A stretch of DNA of 10,815 nt from an uncultured Bacillota bacterium. Lineage in GTDB: Bacteria; Bacillota; Clostridia; Oscillospirales; Oscillospiraceae. The notes beneath the pieces are model-generated. The model did no database searches and had not been told where the DNA came from. It was given only the letters and a program-made list of their open reading frames with translations. The DNA lies in the NCBI GenBank assembly GCA_937890735.1, contig CALACZ010000121.1:1-10815 (forward strand). Direction: 5' to 3'. Shown piece after piece: positions 1 to 7,860 of this stretch; positions within the stretch are counted from its first letter, which is position 1; every line of letters starts with the position of its first letter. Made by a program: the position numbers and the translations under genes.

Positions 1-1
1 G

Positions 2-1615
2 TATATGCTGGAAAAGAATCTCGAAAACGCTATTGAGCGCTACGAGATCCAAAACGGCGCGTTCGGCATCGTGATGGACGTGAACACCGGCGACATCATC
101 GCCATGGCGACGCTCGGCAGCTACGACCCCAATAATTATCTGGAAATTTACGACCCTGCGCAGGAGGCGGAGCTGGAACGGCAGTATCAGAATCTGCTGG
201 CGATGAAAAAGGGCACAGAGGCGTATCAGGAAGAGCGTACGGCGTATAACGACGCCGTGGCGGCGGCGCGGCTGAAGCAGTGGCGCAACCGCTGCGTGTC
301 CGACGGCTATGAGCCCGGCTCGACCTTCAAGCTCGTCACGGTGGCGGCGGGGCTGGACTGCGGCGCGTTTACGACGCAGTCGAGCTACTACTGCGGCGGG
401 CACGAGGACTTCCAGGGGCGCGACCAGACGCTTTCGTGCTGGAAAACCGTCGGTCACGGTACGCAGACCACCGGCGAGGCGCTGGGAAACTCCTGCAACA
501 TCGCGCTGGCGCATATGGGACTTCAAATCGGCGGCAATCGGTTTTATGACTACGTTGCGTCGTTCGGCTTCCTTGAAAAATCGGACGTAGACCTCCCCGG
601 TGAGGCGAGCGGCTATTTCTTCGGGCGCGATCAATTAAACGGCGCAAGCACCGCGTCGCTCATCTCCGCGTCGTTCGGTCAGACGTTCCGCATCACGCCC
701 ATGCAGCTCGTGCGGGCGGTGGCGGCGATCGTGAACGGCGGGTATCTGCTGGAACCGCACGTCGTTTCGCAGGTCGTGAGCGCCGACGGCAGCGTCGTGG
801 AGGAAAACGGGCGGACCGTCATCCGGCAGGTCATCAGCTCCCAGACGTCCGCGACGATGCGCGACCTCATGGAAAAGGTCGTCACCGAAGGCACCGCCAA
901 GAGCGCGCGCACGCCGGGCTACCGCGTGGGCGGTAAGACGGGCACGTCGGAAAAGATCGACACCTACGACGAAAACGGCGAGCCAGTGGAGGATAAGATC
1001 GTCTCGTTCATCGGCGTTGCGCCGATCGACGACCCGAAATATGTGGTGCTCGTGGCGCTGGATACGCCGAAGGCGATCCCCGGCACGAGCTACACGCCGA
1101 ACAACTATTATATTTCCGGCGGTCTGATGGCAGCGCCGACCGTGCGCGATATTTTCTCGGACATTCTGCCGTATCTCGGCATTGAGCCGGACTACACCTC
1201 CGAGGACATCCGCGGCGTGAACGTGGCGATGCCGGAGCTGGTCGGCATGACCGAGCAGGAGGCGGCGGAAGCGCTCAGCAAGAAGAGCCTGCGCTACCGC
1301 GTCATCGGCGACGGCGCGCTCGTGACGGATCAGATCCCGGCGGCGGACGCCGAGGTGCCGGGCGATTCCGAGGTCATCCTCTACATGGGCGCGGAAAAAT
1401 CGACCGAGCTTGTGGAGGTGCCCGACTTTGTGGGCTACGCCCCGGCGGACGTAAACTGGCTGGCGAACAACGCGGGCGTTTATGTACAGGCGAAGGGCAC
1501 GGATCTGACGGAAAATTACGTCACGGTGACGTATCAGGATATTCCCGCGGGCACGATGGTCGAGCGCGGCACAACGGTGAAGGTCGAATTTACCGACCAT
1601 ACGGCGCTTGACTGA
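2..1615 (+). CDS. Class B penicillin-binding protein, FtsI/SpoVD/PBP2B type, with two PASTA domains (5'-partial)
   Basis: This is a D,D-transpeptidase that cross-links septal or spore-cortex peptidoglycan outside the membrane, working with a SEDS glycan polymerase such as the FtsW/SpoVE encoded downstream. Numbering from the ATG at 5, the active-site SxxK is STFK (106-109) within an EPGSTFK context, SxN is SCN (163-165) and KTG is K311-T312-G313. Two PASTA repeats follow at about 407-462 and 470-530. The reading frame is open to the left edge and the ATG at 5 sits inside the usual start of the transpeptidase fold. The membrane anchor, the pedestal domain and roughly 200 residues are therefore missing, and the true start lies upstream. 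A charged, probably helical stretch (about 46-90) separates the first strand region from SxxK. Cys145 and Cys164 are spaced as in Bacillus SpoVD. Two PASTA domains fit PBP2B while the cysteine pair fits SpoVD, so I leave the symbol blank. The family assignment is certain. Confidence 0.95.
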   Translation, partial: YMLEKNLENAIERYEIQNGAFGIVMDVNTGDIIAMATLGSYDPNNYLEIYDPAQEAELERQYQNLLAMKKGTEAYQEERTAYNDAVAAARLKQWRNRCVSDGYEPGSTFKLVTVAAGLDCGAFTTQSSYYCGGHEDFQGRDQTLSCWKTVGHGTQTTGEALGNSCNIALAHMGLQIGGNRFYDYVASFGFLEKSDVDLPGEASGYFFGRDQLNGASTASLISASFGQTFRITPMQLVRAVAAIVNGGYLLEPHVVSQVVSADGSVVEENGRTVIRQVISSQTSATMRDLMEKVVTEGTAKSARTPGYRVGGKTGTSEKIDTYDENGEPVEDKIVSFIGVAPIDDPKYVVLVALDTPKAIPGTSYTPNNYYISGGLMAAPTVRDIFSDILPYLGIEPDYTSEDIRGVNVAMPELVGMTEQEAAEALSKKSLRYRVIGDGALVTDQIPAADAEVPGDSEVILYMGAEKSTELVEVPDFVGYAPADVNWLANNAGVYVQAKGTDLTENYVTVTYQDIPAGTMVERGTTVKVEFTDHTALD

Positions 1616-1624
1616 TCCGCAAAG

Positions 1625-1630
1625 AAAGGA
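1625..1630 (+). promoter_or_regulatory. Ribosome binding site that fixes the murE start
   Basis: AAAGGA ends 7 nt before the ATG at 1638. A longer open frame runs from a TTG at 1608, inside the end of the PBP gene, but it has no Shine-Dalgarno site and would add ten residues that do not look like a MurE N-terminus. The ATG at 1638 is therefore chosen. Confidence 0.8.
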
Positions 1631-1637
1631 TAGAATC

Positions 1638-3089
1638 ATGAAGTTACGGGCACTTTTACAGGATATTGCCATTCTGGACGCTGCTGCCGATCTGGAGCAG
1701 GACATCAGCGGAATCAGCTACGACTCGCGGACGGTCGCGCCCGGGCAGGCATTTGTGGCGGTGAGCGGGTTTACCGCCGACGGGCACAAGTTCATCCCCA
1801 TGGCGCGCGAAAAGGGCGCGGCGGTCGTGATCTGCGAGAAAAAGCCGGCGGACGGGAAAAATTATGTGCGCGTGGAGTCCACGCGCGCGGCGCTGGCGCG
1901 GATGGCGGCGAACTGGTACGGACACCCGACCGAGCAGATGACCATGATCGGCGTGACCGGCACGAACGGCAAAACGAGCATCACCTATTTGCTGAAAAAC
2001 GTGCTCGAAAAGACGCTGGGCGCGAAGGTCGGGCTCATCGGTACGATCCAGAACATGATCGGGGACGAGGTGCTGGAAACGGAGCGCACGACGCCGGAGA
2101 GCCTGGAGCTTCAGGAGCTGTTCGCCAAAATGCGCATTGCTGGCTGCACGCACGTTGTGATGGAGGTCTCCTCCCATGCGCTGACGCTGCACCGCGTGGA
2201 CGGCATCCGCTTTGCCGTGGGCACGTTCACGAACCTGACGGAGGATCATCTGGACTTCCACAAGACGATGCTCGAATACTGCGACGCGAAGGCGAAGCTG
2301 TTTTCGATGTGCGGCGTGGGCGTTCTCAATCTGGACGATCTGTACTGCGACCGCATCCGGCGGCAGGCGACCTGCAAAATTCTGACGTATTCCGTCAAAG
2401 ACAACGCCGCCGACCTGGTGGCGAAGAACATTCGCCTGTATTCGGATCGCGTAGAGACGGACGTGGTGACGGGCAACGACATTTGCAGGCTCGAATTGAA
2501 AATTCCGGGCGCGTTCAGCGTGTATAACGCGCTGGCGGTGACGCTCACGGCGATGGCGCTGCATATCCCGCTGCCGCAGATCGCCGGCGCGCTCAAAACG
2601 GCGCAGGGCGTGAAGGGGCGCGCCGAAGTCGTACCCACGCCGGGCAAGGACTACACGGTGCTCATCGACTATTCGCACACGCCGGACAGTCTGGAGAATA
2701 TTTTGCAGACCGTGAACGGCTTCTGCACGGGCAGGACCATCGCGGTATTCGGCTGCGGCGGCGACCGCGACCCGTTTAAGCGCCCTGTCATGGGCAGGAT
2801 CGCGGCGGAAAACGCGGATGTAAGCATCGTAACGTCCGACAATCCGCGCACCGAAGACCCCAACGAGATCATCCGGCAGATCGTCGCCGGAATGCAGGGG
2901 TCGGGCGCAAAATATGAGGTCATCGAAAACCGCGAGCAGGCAATCTGCCGGGCGATGGACATCGCAAAGCCCGGCGACGTGATCGTGCTGTGCGGCAAGG
3001 GGCACGAGACGTATCAGGAGATCAACCATCAAAAACGGCATCTGGACGAACGGGAAGTCGTTGCGGAATATTTGGAGAGACAGAAATGA
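1638..3089 (+). CDS. murE: UDP-N-acetylmuramoyl-L-alanyl-D-glutamate--2,6-diaminopimelate ligase (MurE)
   Basis: This cytoplasmic ATP-dependent ligase adds the third peptide residue to UDP-MurNAc-L-Ala-D-Glu. It has 483 residues, a normal length, and the three Mur ligase domains. The N-terminal uridine-binding domain has SYDSR (27-31). The central domain has the ATP loop GVTGTNGKTS (105-114), the SSHAL segment (178-182) and AK at 217-218, where K218 is the probable carbamylated lysine. The C-terminal domain has GGDRD (374-378), DNPR (401-404) and GKGHETYQ (453-460). DNPR is the known signature for meso-diaminopimelate rather than lysine, so the peptidoglycan is predicted to be of the meso-DAP type. 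The gene begins 22 bp after the PBP stop, and its stop overlaps the murF start in an ATGA arrangement, which points to translational coupling. Confidence 0.97.
   Translation: MKLRALLQDIAILDAAADLEQDISGISYDSRTVAPGQAFVAVSGFTADGHKFIPMAREKGAAVVICEKKPADGKNYVRVESTRAALARMAANWYGHPTEQMTMIGVTGTNGKTSITYLLKNVLEKTLGAKVGLIGTIQNMIGDEVLETERTTPESLELQELFAKMRIAGCTHVVMEVSSHALTLHRVDGIRFAVGTFTNLTEDHLDFHKTMLEYCDAKAKLFSMCGVGVLNLDDLYCDRIRRQATCKILTYSVKDNAADLVAKNIRLYSDRVETDVVTGNDICRLELKIPGAFSVYNALAVTLTAMALHIPLPQIAGALKTAQGVKGRAEVVPTPGKDYTVLIDYSHTPDSLENILQTVNGFCTGRTIAVFGCGGDRDPFKRPVMGRIAAENADVSIVTSDNPRTEDPNEIIRQIVAGMQGSGAKYEVIENREQAICRAMDIAKPGDVIVLCGKGHETYQEINHQKRHLDEREVVAEYLERQK
3074..3079 (+). promoter_or_regulatory. 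Ribosome binding site that fixes the murF start, inside murE
   Basis: GGAGAG lies 6 nt before the ATG at 3086, within the last codons of murE. It selects 3086 over an upstream extension of 32 codons (open from 2990) that has no family-like sequence and would overlap murE by 100 bp. Confidence 0.75.
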
Positions 3090-4462
3090 AGGAATTGACG
3101 CTCAATCAGATCGCGCTGTGGTGCGGCGCGCCGACGGCGCAGGAATATAACAGCGTGCGCGTGACCGGGGTCTGCTCCGACTCGCGCGAGGTCCGCCCCG
3201 GCGACCTGTTCATCGCGCTGGCGGGCGAACGTACCGACGGGCACGACTATGTTGCCCAGGCTGCCGACGCGGGCGCTGTCGCGGCGCTGGTGACACATAA
3301 GGTAGACGCGCCCATTTTGCAGCTCTGCGTTGCGGATACACTGCGCGCTTACGGCGCGCTGGCGGCAAACTACCGCAAGCTGCTGCACACGCGCGTGATC
3401 GGCATCACCGGCAGCGTGGGCAAGACCACGACGAAGGAAATGATGGCGTGTGCGCTGGAGGGCACGTTCCGCACCGCCAAGAGCGAGGGCAACCACAACA
3501 ACGACCTCGGGCTTCCGATGAGCATCATGGCGCTGGAGGAGGACGTGGAGGTCGCGGTGCTGGAAATGGGCATGAACCATTTCGGCGAGATGGCGTACCT
3601 GACGAGCGTTGCCCAGCCGGACATCGCCATCATCACGAACATCGGGACGATGCACATCGAGCATCTGGGCAGCCGCGAGGGCATCCTGCGCGCAAAGCTG
3701 GAAATTTTGCAGGGCGTGCCGCGCAGCGGCGTGGGCGTTTTTAACGGCGACGAGCCGCTTCTCTGGAACGTGCGCAGCGACGGCGGACACAAAAAATTCT
3801 ACTACGGCATTGAAAACACAGCGTGCGACGTCATTGCCGAGGACATTGAAGAGCTGGAGGACGGGATGCGCTTCCGCGTGCGCGGGATGCGGCAGAACTT
3901 TGAGATGTACATCCCGGCGGCGGGACGGCACATGGTGTATAACGCGCTGGCGGTCATCACCACGGCACTGCTGCTGGACGTGAAGCCAGAGGCGCTCAAG
4001 CGCCAGCTCGGCAAGTTCCGCAACACCGGGATGCGGCAGAGGATCTTTGAGCACAATGGCGTGACCATCATCGAGGACTGCTATAACGCCGGCCCCGAGT
4101 CGATGCAGGCGGCGCTGAACGTGCTGGAAAACTACCACGCCAAGGGGCGCAAGATCGCGGTGCTGGGTGATATGCTGGAGCTTGGCAACCGCAGCAGCGC
4201 GGAGCACTACCGCATCGGACGGCTGGTCGCGCAGAAGGCGGATATGCTGTTTGTGTACGGCGAGCATTCGGTGCGCACGGTGACGGGCGCGATCACGGGC
4301 GGCATGAATCCCAAAAATACGGAGCATTTCGATACGCACGAGGATCTTGCGCGGATGCTCAAAATGCGCGTGAAGGAAGGCGACGTGCTGCTCATCAAGG
4401 GCAGCCGCGGCATGAAAATGGAGCGCGTTCTGGAACTGTTTTTGAAGGACGAAAAGAAATAA
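3086..4462 (+). CDS. murF: UDP-N-acetylmuramoyl-tripeptide--D-alanyl-D-alanine ligase (MurF)
   Basis: MurF is the last cytoplasmic Mur ligase. It joins D-Ala-D-Ala to the UDP-MurNAc-tripeptide made by MurE and so yields the pentapeptide precursor used by MraY. The 458 residues match the family length. Visible motifs are SDSR (31-34) in the N-terminal domain, the ATP loop GITGSVGKTTTK (106-117, K113), EGNHNNDLGLP (134-144), LEMGMNHFGE (159-168) and ITNIG followed by H190 and E192. Further on are the YNAGPESM segment and the GDMLELG element typical of MurF. The start overlaps the murE stop by 4 bp, so the two are probably translated together. mraY follows after 15 bp. The order murE-murF-mraY is the classic dcw order. 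Confidence 0.96.
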   Translation: MKELTLNQIALWCGAPTAQEYNSVRVTGVCSDSREVRPGDLFIALAGERTDGHDYVAQAADAGAVAALVTHKVDAPILQLCVADTLRAYGALAANYRKLLHTRVIGITGSVGKTTTKEMMACALEGTFRTAKSEGNHNNDLGLPMSIMALEEDVEVAVLEMGMNHFGEMAYLTSVAQPDIAIITNIGTMHIEHLGSREGILRAKLEILQGVPRSGVGVFNGDEPLLWNVRSDGGHKKFYYGIENTACDVIAEDIEELEDGMRFRVRGMRQNFEMYIPAAGRHMVYNALAVITTALLLDVKPEALKRQLGKFRNTGMRQRIFEHNGVTIIEDCYNAGPESMQAALNVLENYHAKGRKIAVLGDMLELGNRSSAEHYRIGRLVAQKADMLFVYGEHSVRTVTGAITGGMNPKNTEHFDTHEDLARMLKMRVKEGDVLLIKGSRGMKMERVLELFLKDEKK

Positions 4463-4477
4463 TCGGAGGATAACCCC

Positions 4478-5461
4478 ATGCAACTGTGCATCATCGCCGT
4501 CTGCGCGTTCGTGCTCTCGGCTATTTTCGGAAAACTGGTGATCCCCGCGCTGCGCGCGCTCAAGGCGGGGCAGTCGATCCGCGAGGTCGGACCGAGCTGG
4601 CATGAGGGCAAAAGCGGCACGCCGACCATGGGCGGCATCATGTTCATCCTCGCGGCGGTGCTGTGCACCGTGGCGGGCGGGTGGCACGCCATGCGCGGCG
4701 GCTACTATACGCACCTGATCGTGCTCGCCTTTGCGGTGGTGTACGGTCTGATCGGCTTTCTGGACGATTACTGCAAGGTAAAGCGCAAGCAGAATGAAGG
4801 GCTGACGGCGCTGCAAAAGCTCGTTTTGCAGCTCGCGGCGGCGGCGGCGTATCTGGCGCTGCTGCGCTACACGGGCAGCCTGACGTGCGACCTGTATATC
4901 CCGTTTTTCCAGGTGACGTTCCAGATAAACTGGATCGTGTACATGATCTTTGCGATGTTTGTGCTGGTGGGCTGCGTGAACGCGGTGAACCTGACGGACG
5001 GACTGGACGGGCTGGCGACGGGCGTGACGATGCCGGTGATGGCGTTTTTTGCGATCACGGCGTGGCTCTGGAAGCAGACGACGCTGGCGATCTTTCCGGC
5101 GGCGCTGTTCGGCGCGCTGGGCGGCTTCCTCCTCTACAATTTCCACCCCGCGAAGGTGTTTATGGGCGACACCGGGTCGCTGTTCCTCGGCGGCGCGGTG
5201 TGCGGGCTTGCCTTTGCGCTGGATATGCCGCTGGTGCTCATCCTTGTGGGGCTGGTGTATCTGCTGGAGACGCTGTCGGTCATTTTGCAGGTGACGTATT
5301 TTAAACTCACGCACGGCAAGCGCATTTTCAAAATGACGCCCATCCATCATCATTTTGAGCTGTGCGGCTGGAGCGAGGAGAAAATTTTCATCGTATTTGT
5401 GGGCATCACGGTCGTGATGTGCGTGCTGGCGTATGTGGGCGTTTCGCCGCGCGCGATGTAG
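4478..5461 (+). CDS. mraY: Phospho-N-acetylmuramoyl-pentapeptide-transferase (MraY)
   Basis: MraY is an integral membrane enzyme that transfers phospho-MurNAc-pentapeptide to undecaprenyl phosphate, giving lipid I. It has 327 residues and many hydrophobic segments, consistent with the usual ten helices. Conserved cytoplasmic-loop motifs are all present: GTPTMGG (47-53), the aspartate pair D96-D97 followed by K100, NLTDGLDGLA (171-180), FMGDTGSLFLGG (228-239, with D231) and the MTPIHHHFE loop with H290-H292. A strong GGAGGA ends 7 nt before the start. Its neighbours MurF (pentapeptide supply) and MurG (two genes on) are the preceding and following steps. In most dcw clusters murD would come next. 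Here the next gene starts only 12 bp later and is ftsW. Confidence 0.97.
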   Translation: MQLCIIAVCAFVLSAIFGKLVIPALRALKAGQSIREVGPSWHEGKSGTPTMGGIMFILAAVLCTVAGGWHAMRGGYYTHLIVLAFAVVYGLIGFLDDYCKVKRKQNEGLTALQKLVLQLAAAAAYLALLRYTGSLTCDLYIPFFQVTFQINWIVYMIFAMFVLVGCVNAVNLTDGLDGLATGVTMPVMAFFAITAWLWKQTTLAIFPAALFGALGGFLLYNFHPAKVFMGDTGSLFLGGAVCGLAFALDMPLVLILVGLVYLLETLSVILQVTYFKLTHGKRIFKMTPIHHHFELCGWSEEKIFIVFVGITVVMCVLAYVGVSPRAM

Positions 5462-5473
5462 GAAGGAAGTTTC

Positions 5474-6667
5474 ATGATGCAGCAAACGGTCTACCCCGAT
5501 AGTCCCGCGCAGCAGCCGGCGGGGGAACGCCTGCCTGACCCGCAGACGGGCAGGCGGCGCGTCATTCTCGACGAGCGCGGACTGCTGGACGTGCCGTTTC
5601 TGGTGCTGACGGTGCTGCTGGTGCTCATCGGCGTTTTGATGATGTTTTCCGCAAGCTACGCCCGCGCATATTCCACCGAGGGCAAGGCAACGTATTACTT
5701 TGCCCGGCAGGCGGTGTTTGCCATCGTAGGCATCGGCATCATGCTGTTTTTCAGCACCTGGAACTATCAGATCTGGCGCAGCGTCTCGTTTTTCATTCTG
5801 GCGGCGGCGATCGTATTCCTGCTGCTCGTGCCGCTCATCGGCATTGAGGAAAACGGCGCGAAGCGCTGGATCTATCTCGGCTTTACGAGCTTTCAGCCGT
5901 CGGAGATCGCAAAGCTCGGCATCGTGCTCACGTTCGCGTCCATGATCTCCTACTACCGCGAGCGGATGCAGTCGTTCCAGGAGGGCATTTTGCCGTTTGT
6001 GGTGATCCTGGCTGTGGTGTGCGGGCTGCTGGTGCTGGAGCCGCACCTGTCGGCGATCATCATCATCCTCGGCGTGAGCGCAGCGATGCTGTTTCTCGGC
6101 GGCGTCAAGCTGCGCTGGTTCGCGCTGGGGCTTGGCGTGGTGGCGGCGTTCGTCGCGATCTATCTTGCCACGAAGGGCTACGCGGGCGACCGCATCCAGG
6201 CGTGGCTGCACCCGTTTGAGGACGAGTCGGACAGCGGCTATCAGATCGTCCAGTCGCTCTACGCCATCGGCTCGGGCGGGCTGATGGGGCTGGGGCTGGG
6301 ACGCAGCCGGCAGAAGTATCTGTACCTGCCGGAGGAGCACAACGACTACATTTTTCCCATCGTGTGCGAGGAGCTGGGCTTTGTGGGCGCGATGGTGGTG
6401 CTGCTGCTGTTTTTGCTGCTCATCCTGCGCGGCTACTGGATCGCACTGCACGCGCGCGACCGCTTCGGTATGCTGGTCGTAGGCGGGCTGACGACGCTTC
6501 TGGCGCTGCAGGTGTTCCTCAACATCGGCGTTGTGACGAATCTGCTGCCCGCTACGGGCATTTCGCTGCCGTTTTTCTCATACGGCGGCACGGCGCTGCT
6601 CATCCAGCTGTTCGAGATGGGCGTCATTTTAAGCGTTTCAAGACAGAACGACAATAAACTAATCTAG
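5474..6667 (+). CDS. ftsW: SEDS-family septal peptidoglycan glycosyltransferase FtsW/SpoVE
   Basis: This is a polytopic membrane protein of the SEDS family that polymerises lipid II into glycan strands and pairs with a class B PBP such as the one at the left edge. The 397 residues include a cytoplasmic N-terminal tail of about 37 residues rich in Pro, Gln and Arg, then about ten hydrophobic segments. Family motifs are GAKRWIYLG (128-136), SFQPSEIAKL (139-148), LEPHLSAIII (188-197), SGYQIVQSLYAIGSGG (254-269), EEHNDYIF (287-294) and LPATGISLPFFSYGGTALL (358-376). D291 matches the essential aspartate of the family. Position between mraY and murG favours FtsW or its sporulation paralogue SpoVE over RodA; sequence alone does not separate FtsW from SpoVE here. 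Tandem ATGs at 5474 and 5477 follow AAGGA (5463-5467), and either could be the start. Confidence 0.93.
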   Translation: MMQQTVYPDSPAQQPAGERLPDPQTGRRRVILDERGLLDVPFLVLTVLLVLIGVLMMFSASYARAYSTEGKATYYFARQAVFAIVGIGIMLFFSTWNYQIWRSVSFFILAAAIVFLLLVPLIGIEENGAKRWIYLGFTSFQPSEIAKLGIVLTFASMISYYRERMQSFQEGILPFVVILAVVCGLLVLEPHLSAIIIILGVSAAMLFLGGVKLRWFALGLGVVAAFVAIYLATKGYAGDRIQAWLHPFEDESDSGYQIVQSLYAIGSGGLMGLGLGRSRQKYLYLPEEHNDYIFPIVCEELGFVGAMVVLLLFLLLILRGYWIALHARDRFGMLVVGGLTTLLALQVFLNIGVVTNLLPATGISLPFFSYGGTALLIQLFEMGVILSVSRQNDNKLI

Positions 6668-6682
6668 TGGAGGAATTTCAGG

Positions 6683-7813
6683 ATGAACGTCATCTTCACC
6701 TGCGGCGGCACGGGCGGGCATATCTATCCGGCGATCGCCGTGGCGAAGCTGCTGCGCAGCCGCAAGCCGGACTGCGGCATCCTGTTTATCGGCGCGGAGG
6801 ACGGCATGGAGACGAAGCTCGTCCCGCGCGAGGGATTTCGGCTGGAAATGCTGAAAATTTCCAACTATCAGCGAAAATTTACTCCTGCCGCGATGTGGCA
6901 TAATTTTACGACGCTGCTGCATATGCGCGCGTCGCTGCGAAGAGCCGGGCGGCTCATCGACGAATTTCAGCCCGACGTGATCGTGGGTACGGGCGGCTAT
7001 GCGAGCTTCCCGGCGCTCAAAATGGGCGCGCGGAAGCACGTCCCCACGGCGGTGCATGAGTCCAACGCCGTGCCGGGGCTCACGACGCGCATGGTCGAGC
7101 GCAGCGCGCAGGCGATCCTGGTGAGCTTTGAGGAGAGCCGTGCGCAGTATTCCGCGCCGGAGCGCGTGCGCGTGGTGGGAACGCCCGTGCGGGAGGAGTT
7201 TTTGTACACCGACCGCGAAAAGGCGCGCCGCGCGCTGGGCATTGACGACGACAAGCCCCTTGTCGTATCGTACTGGGGCAGTCTCGGCGCGCGCGAAATG
7301 AATAAGAAGATCGCGCAGTTTTTCGCCTGCGAGATGGCGGACGGTCTGCCGTTCCGGCACATCCACGCCTGCGGCTCGTTCGGCTGGCGCTGGATGCCGG
7401 AGTATGTGCAGGAGCAGGGCGTGGAGCTGGCGGGGCAGGATAAAATCGAACTGCGCGAGTTTATCTACGATATGCCGCAGGTCATGGCGGCGGCGGATCT
7501 TGTGATCTGCCGCGCGGGCGCGGCGACGATCGCGGAGGTCGCGGCGTCGGGCACACCGTGCATCATGGTCCCGTCGCCGAACGTGACGGACAACCATCAG
7601 GAAAAGAACGCCCGCGTGCTGGAGGCGCGCGGCGCGGCGGCAGTTCTGCGCGAGGCGCAGTGCAGCGGGCAGGTGCTGTATGAGACGGCAAAGTCGATCT
7701 TAGGCGACCCCGAGCGTCGGCACGCGATGGCGATGGCGGCGGCGCAGATGGCGGTGGTCGATTCCGCCGAGCAGATCTACGAAACGGTGCTGGAGCTGGC
7801 GCAGACACGGTAA
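6683..7813 (+). CDS. murG: UDP-N-acetylglucosamine--N-acetylmuramyl-(pentapeptide) pyrophosphoryl-undecaprenol N-acetylglucosamine transferase (MurG)
   Basis: MurG is a GT-B glycosyltransferase on the inner membrane face that adds GlcNAc to lipid I and so makes lipid II. It has 376 residues. The N-terminal Rossmann domain has GGTGGHIYPA (8-17), GTGGYASFP (102-110) and HESNAVPG (125-132). VVGTPVR (164-170) marks the domain junction. The C-terminal donor-binding domain has the loop WGSLGA (198-203), CRAGAATIAE (276-285) and DNHQEKNA (303-310). The third glycine-rich loop is usually GGSxGA; the first glycine is Trp198 here. The ATG at 6683 is preceded by TGGAGGA ending at 6674, 8 nt away, and lies 15 bp after the ftsW stop. 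The murG stop is followed directly by the hairpin that covers the murA ribosome binding site. Confidence 0.96.
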   Translation: MNVIFTCGGTGGHIYPAIAVAKLLRSRKPDCGILFIGAEDGMETKLVPREGFRLEMLKISNYQRKFTPAAMWHNFTTLLHMRASLRRAGRLIDEFQPDVIVGTGGYASFPALKMGARKHVPTAVHESNAVPGLTTRMVERSAQAILVSFEESRAQYSAPERVRVVGTPVREEFLYTDREKARRALGIDDDKPLVVSYWGSLGAREMNKKIAQFFACEMADGLPFRHIHACGSFGWRWMPEYVQEQGVELAGQDKIELREFIYDMPQVMAAADLVICRAGAATIAEVAASGTPCIMVPSPNVTDNHQEKNARVLEARGAAAVLREAQCSGQVLYETAKSILGDPERRHAMAMAAAQMAVVDSAEQIYETVLELAQTR

Positions 7814-7818
7814 TTTTG

Positions 7819-7860
7819 TCCTCCGCATAGGATGGGAAAAATCCCAGATCATGCGGAGGA
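7819..7860 (+). promoter_or_regulatory. Hairpin that sequesters the murA ribosome binding site
   Basis: TCCTCCGCAT (7819-7828) is perfectly complementary to ATGCGGAGGA (7851-7860), giving ten base pairs. Inside it, GAT (7831-7833) can pair with ATC (7848-7850), and GGGA (7834-7837) with TCCC (7842-7845), closing an AAAA loop. The 3' arm contains GGAGGA (7855-7860), the Shine-Dalgarno site placed 6 nt before the murA ATG at 7867. No T-run follows the stem, so it is not a standard intrinsic terminator. The 5' arm begins 5 nt after the murG stop codon. A ribosome finishing murG would cover it and free the site, so translational coupling is the simplest inferred role. Confidence 0.75.

Noticed and set aside
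1614..1631. GATCC/GGAT pairing around the murE ribosome binding site
   Set aside because: Only four to five pairs are possible, which is expected by chance.
1608..1637. A TTG start that would extend murE by ten codons
   Set aside because: No ribosome binding site precedes it, whereas AAAGGA stands 7 nt before the ATG at 1638, where family-like sequence begins.
635..3041. Minus-strand frames of 356 and 461 codons across the PBP and murE
   Set aside because: Both are antisense shadows of confident genes, with Arg/His/Ala-rich composition and no recognisable motif.
3029..6451. An open reading frame of 1140 codons on the minus strand across murF, mraY and ftsW
   Set aside because: It is in exact codon register with the three sense genes, which share one phase. 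It stays open because those genes lack TTA, CTA and TCA codons there, as expected with strong G/C third-base bias. Its product is an implausible His/Arg/Gln-rich sequence with no domain, and all sense genes are certain.
7819..7860. The murG-murA hairpin as an intrinsic terminator
   Set aside because: No T-run follows the 3' arm in either direction, and the arm is the ribosome binding site of the next gene.
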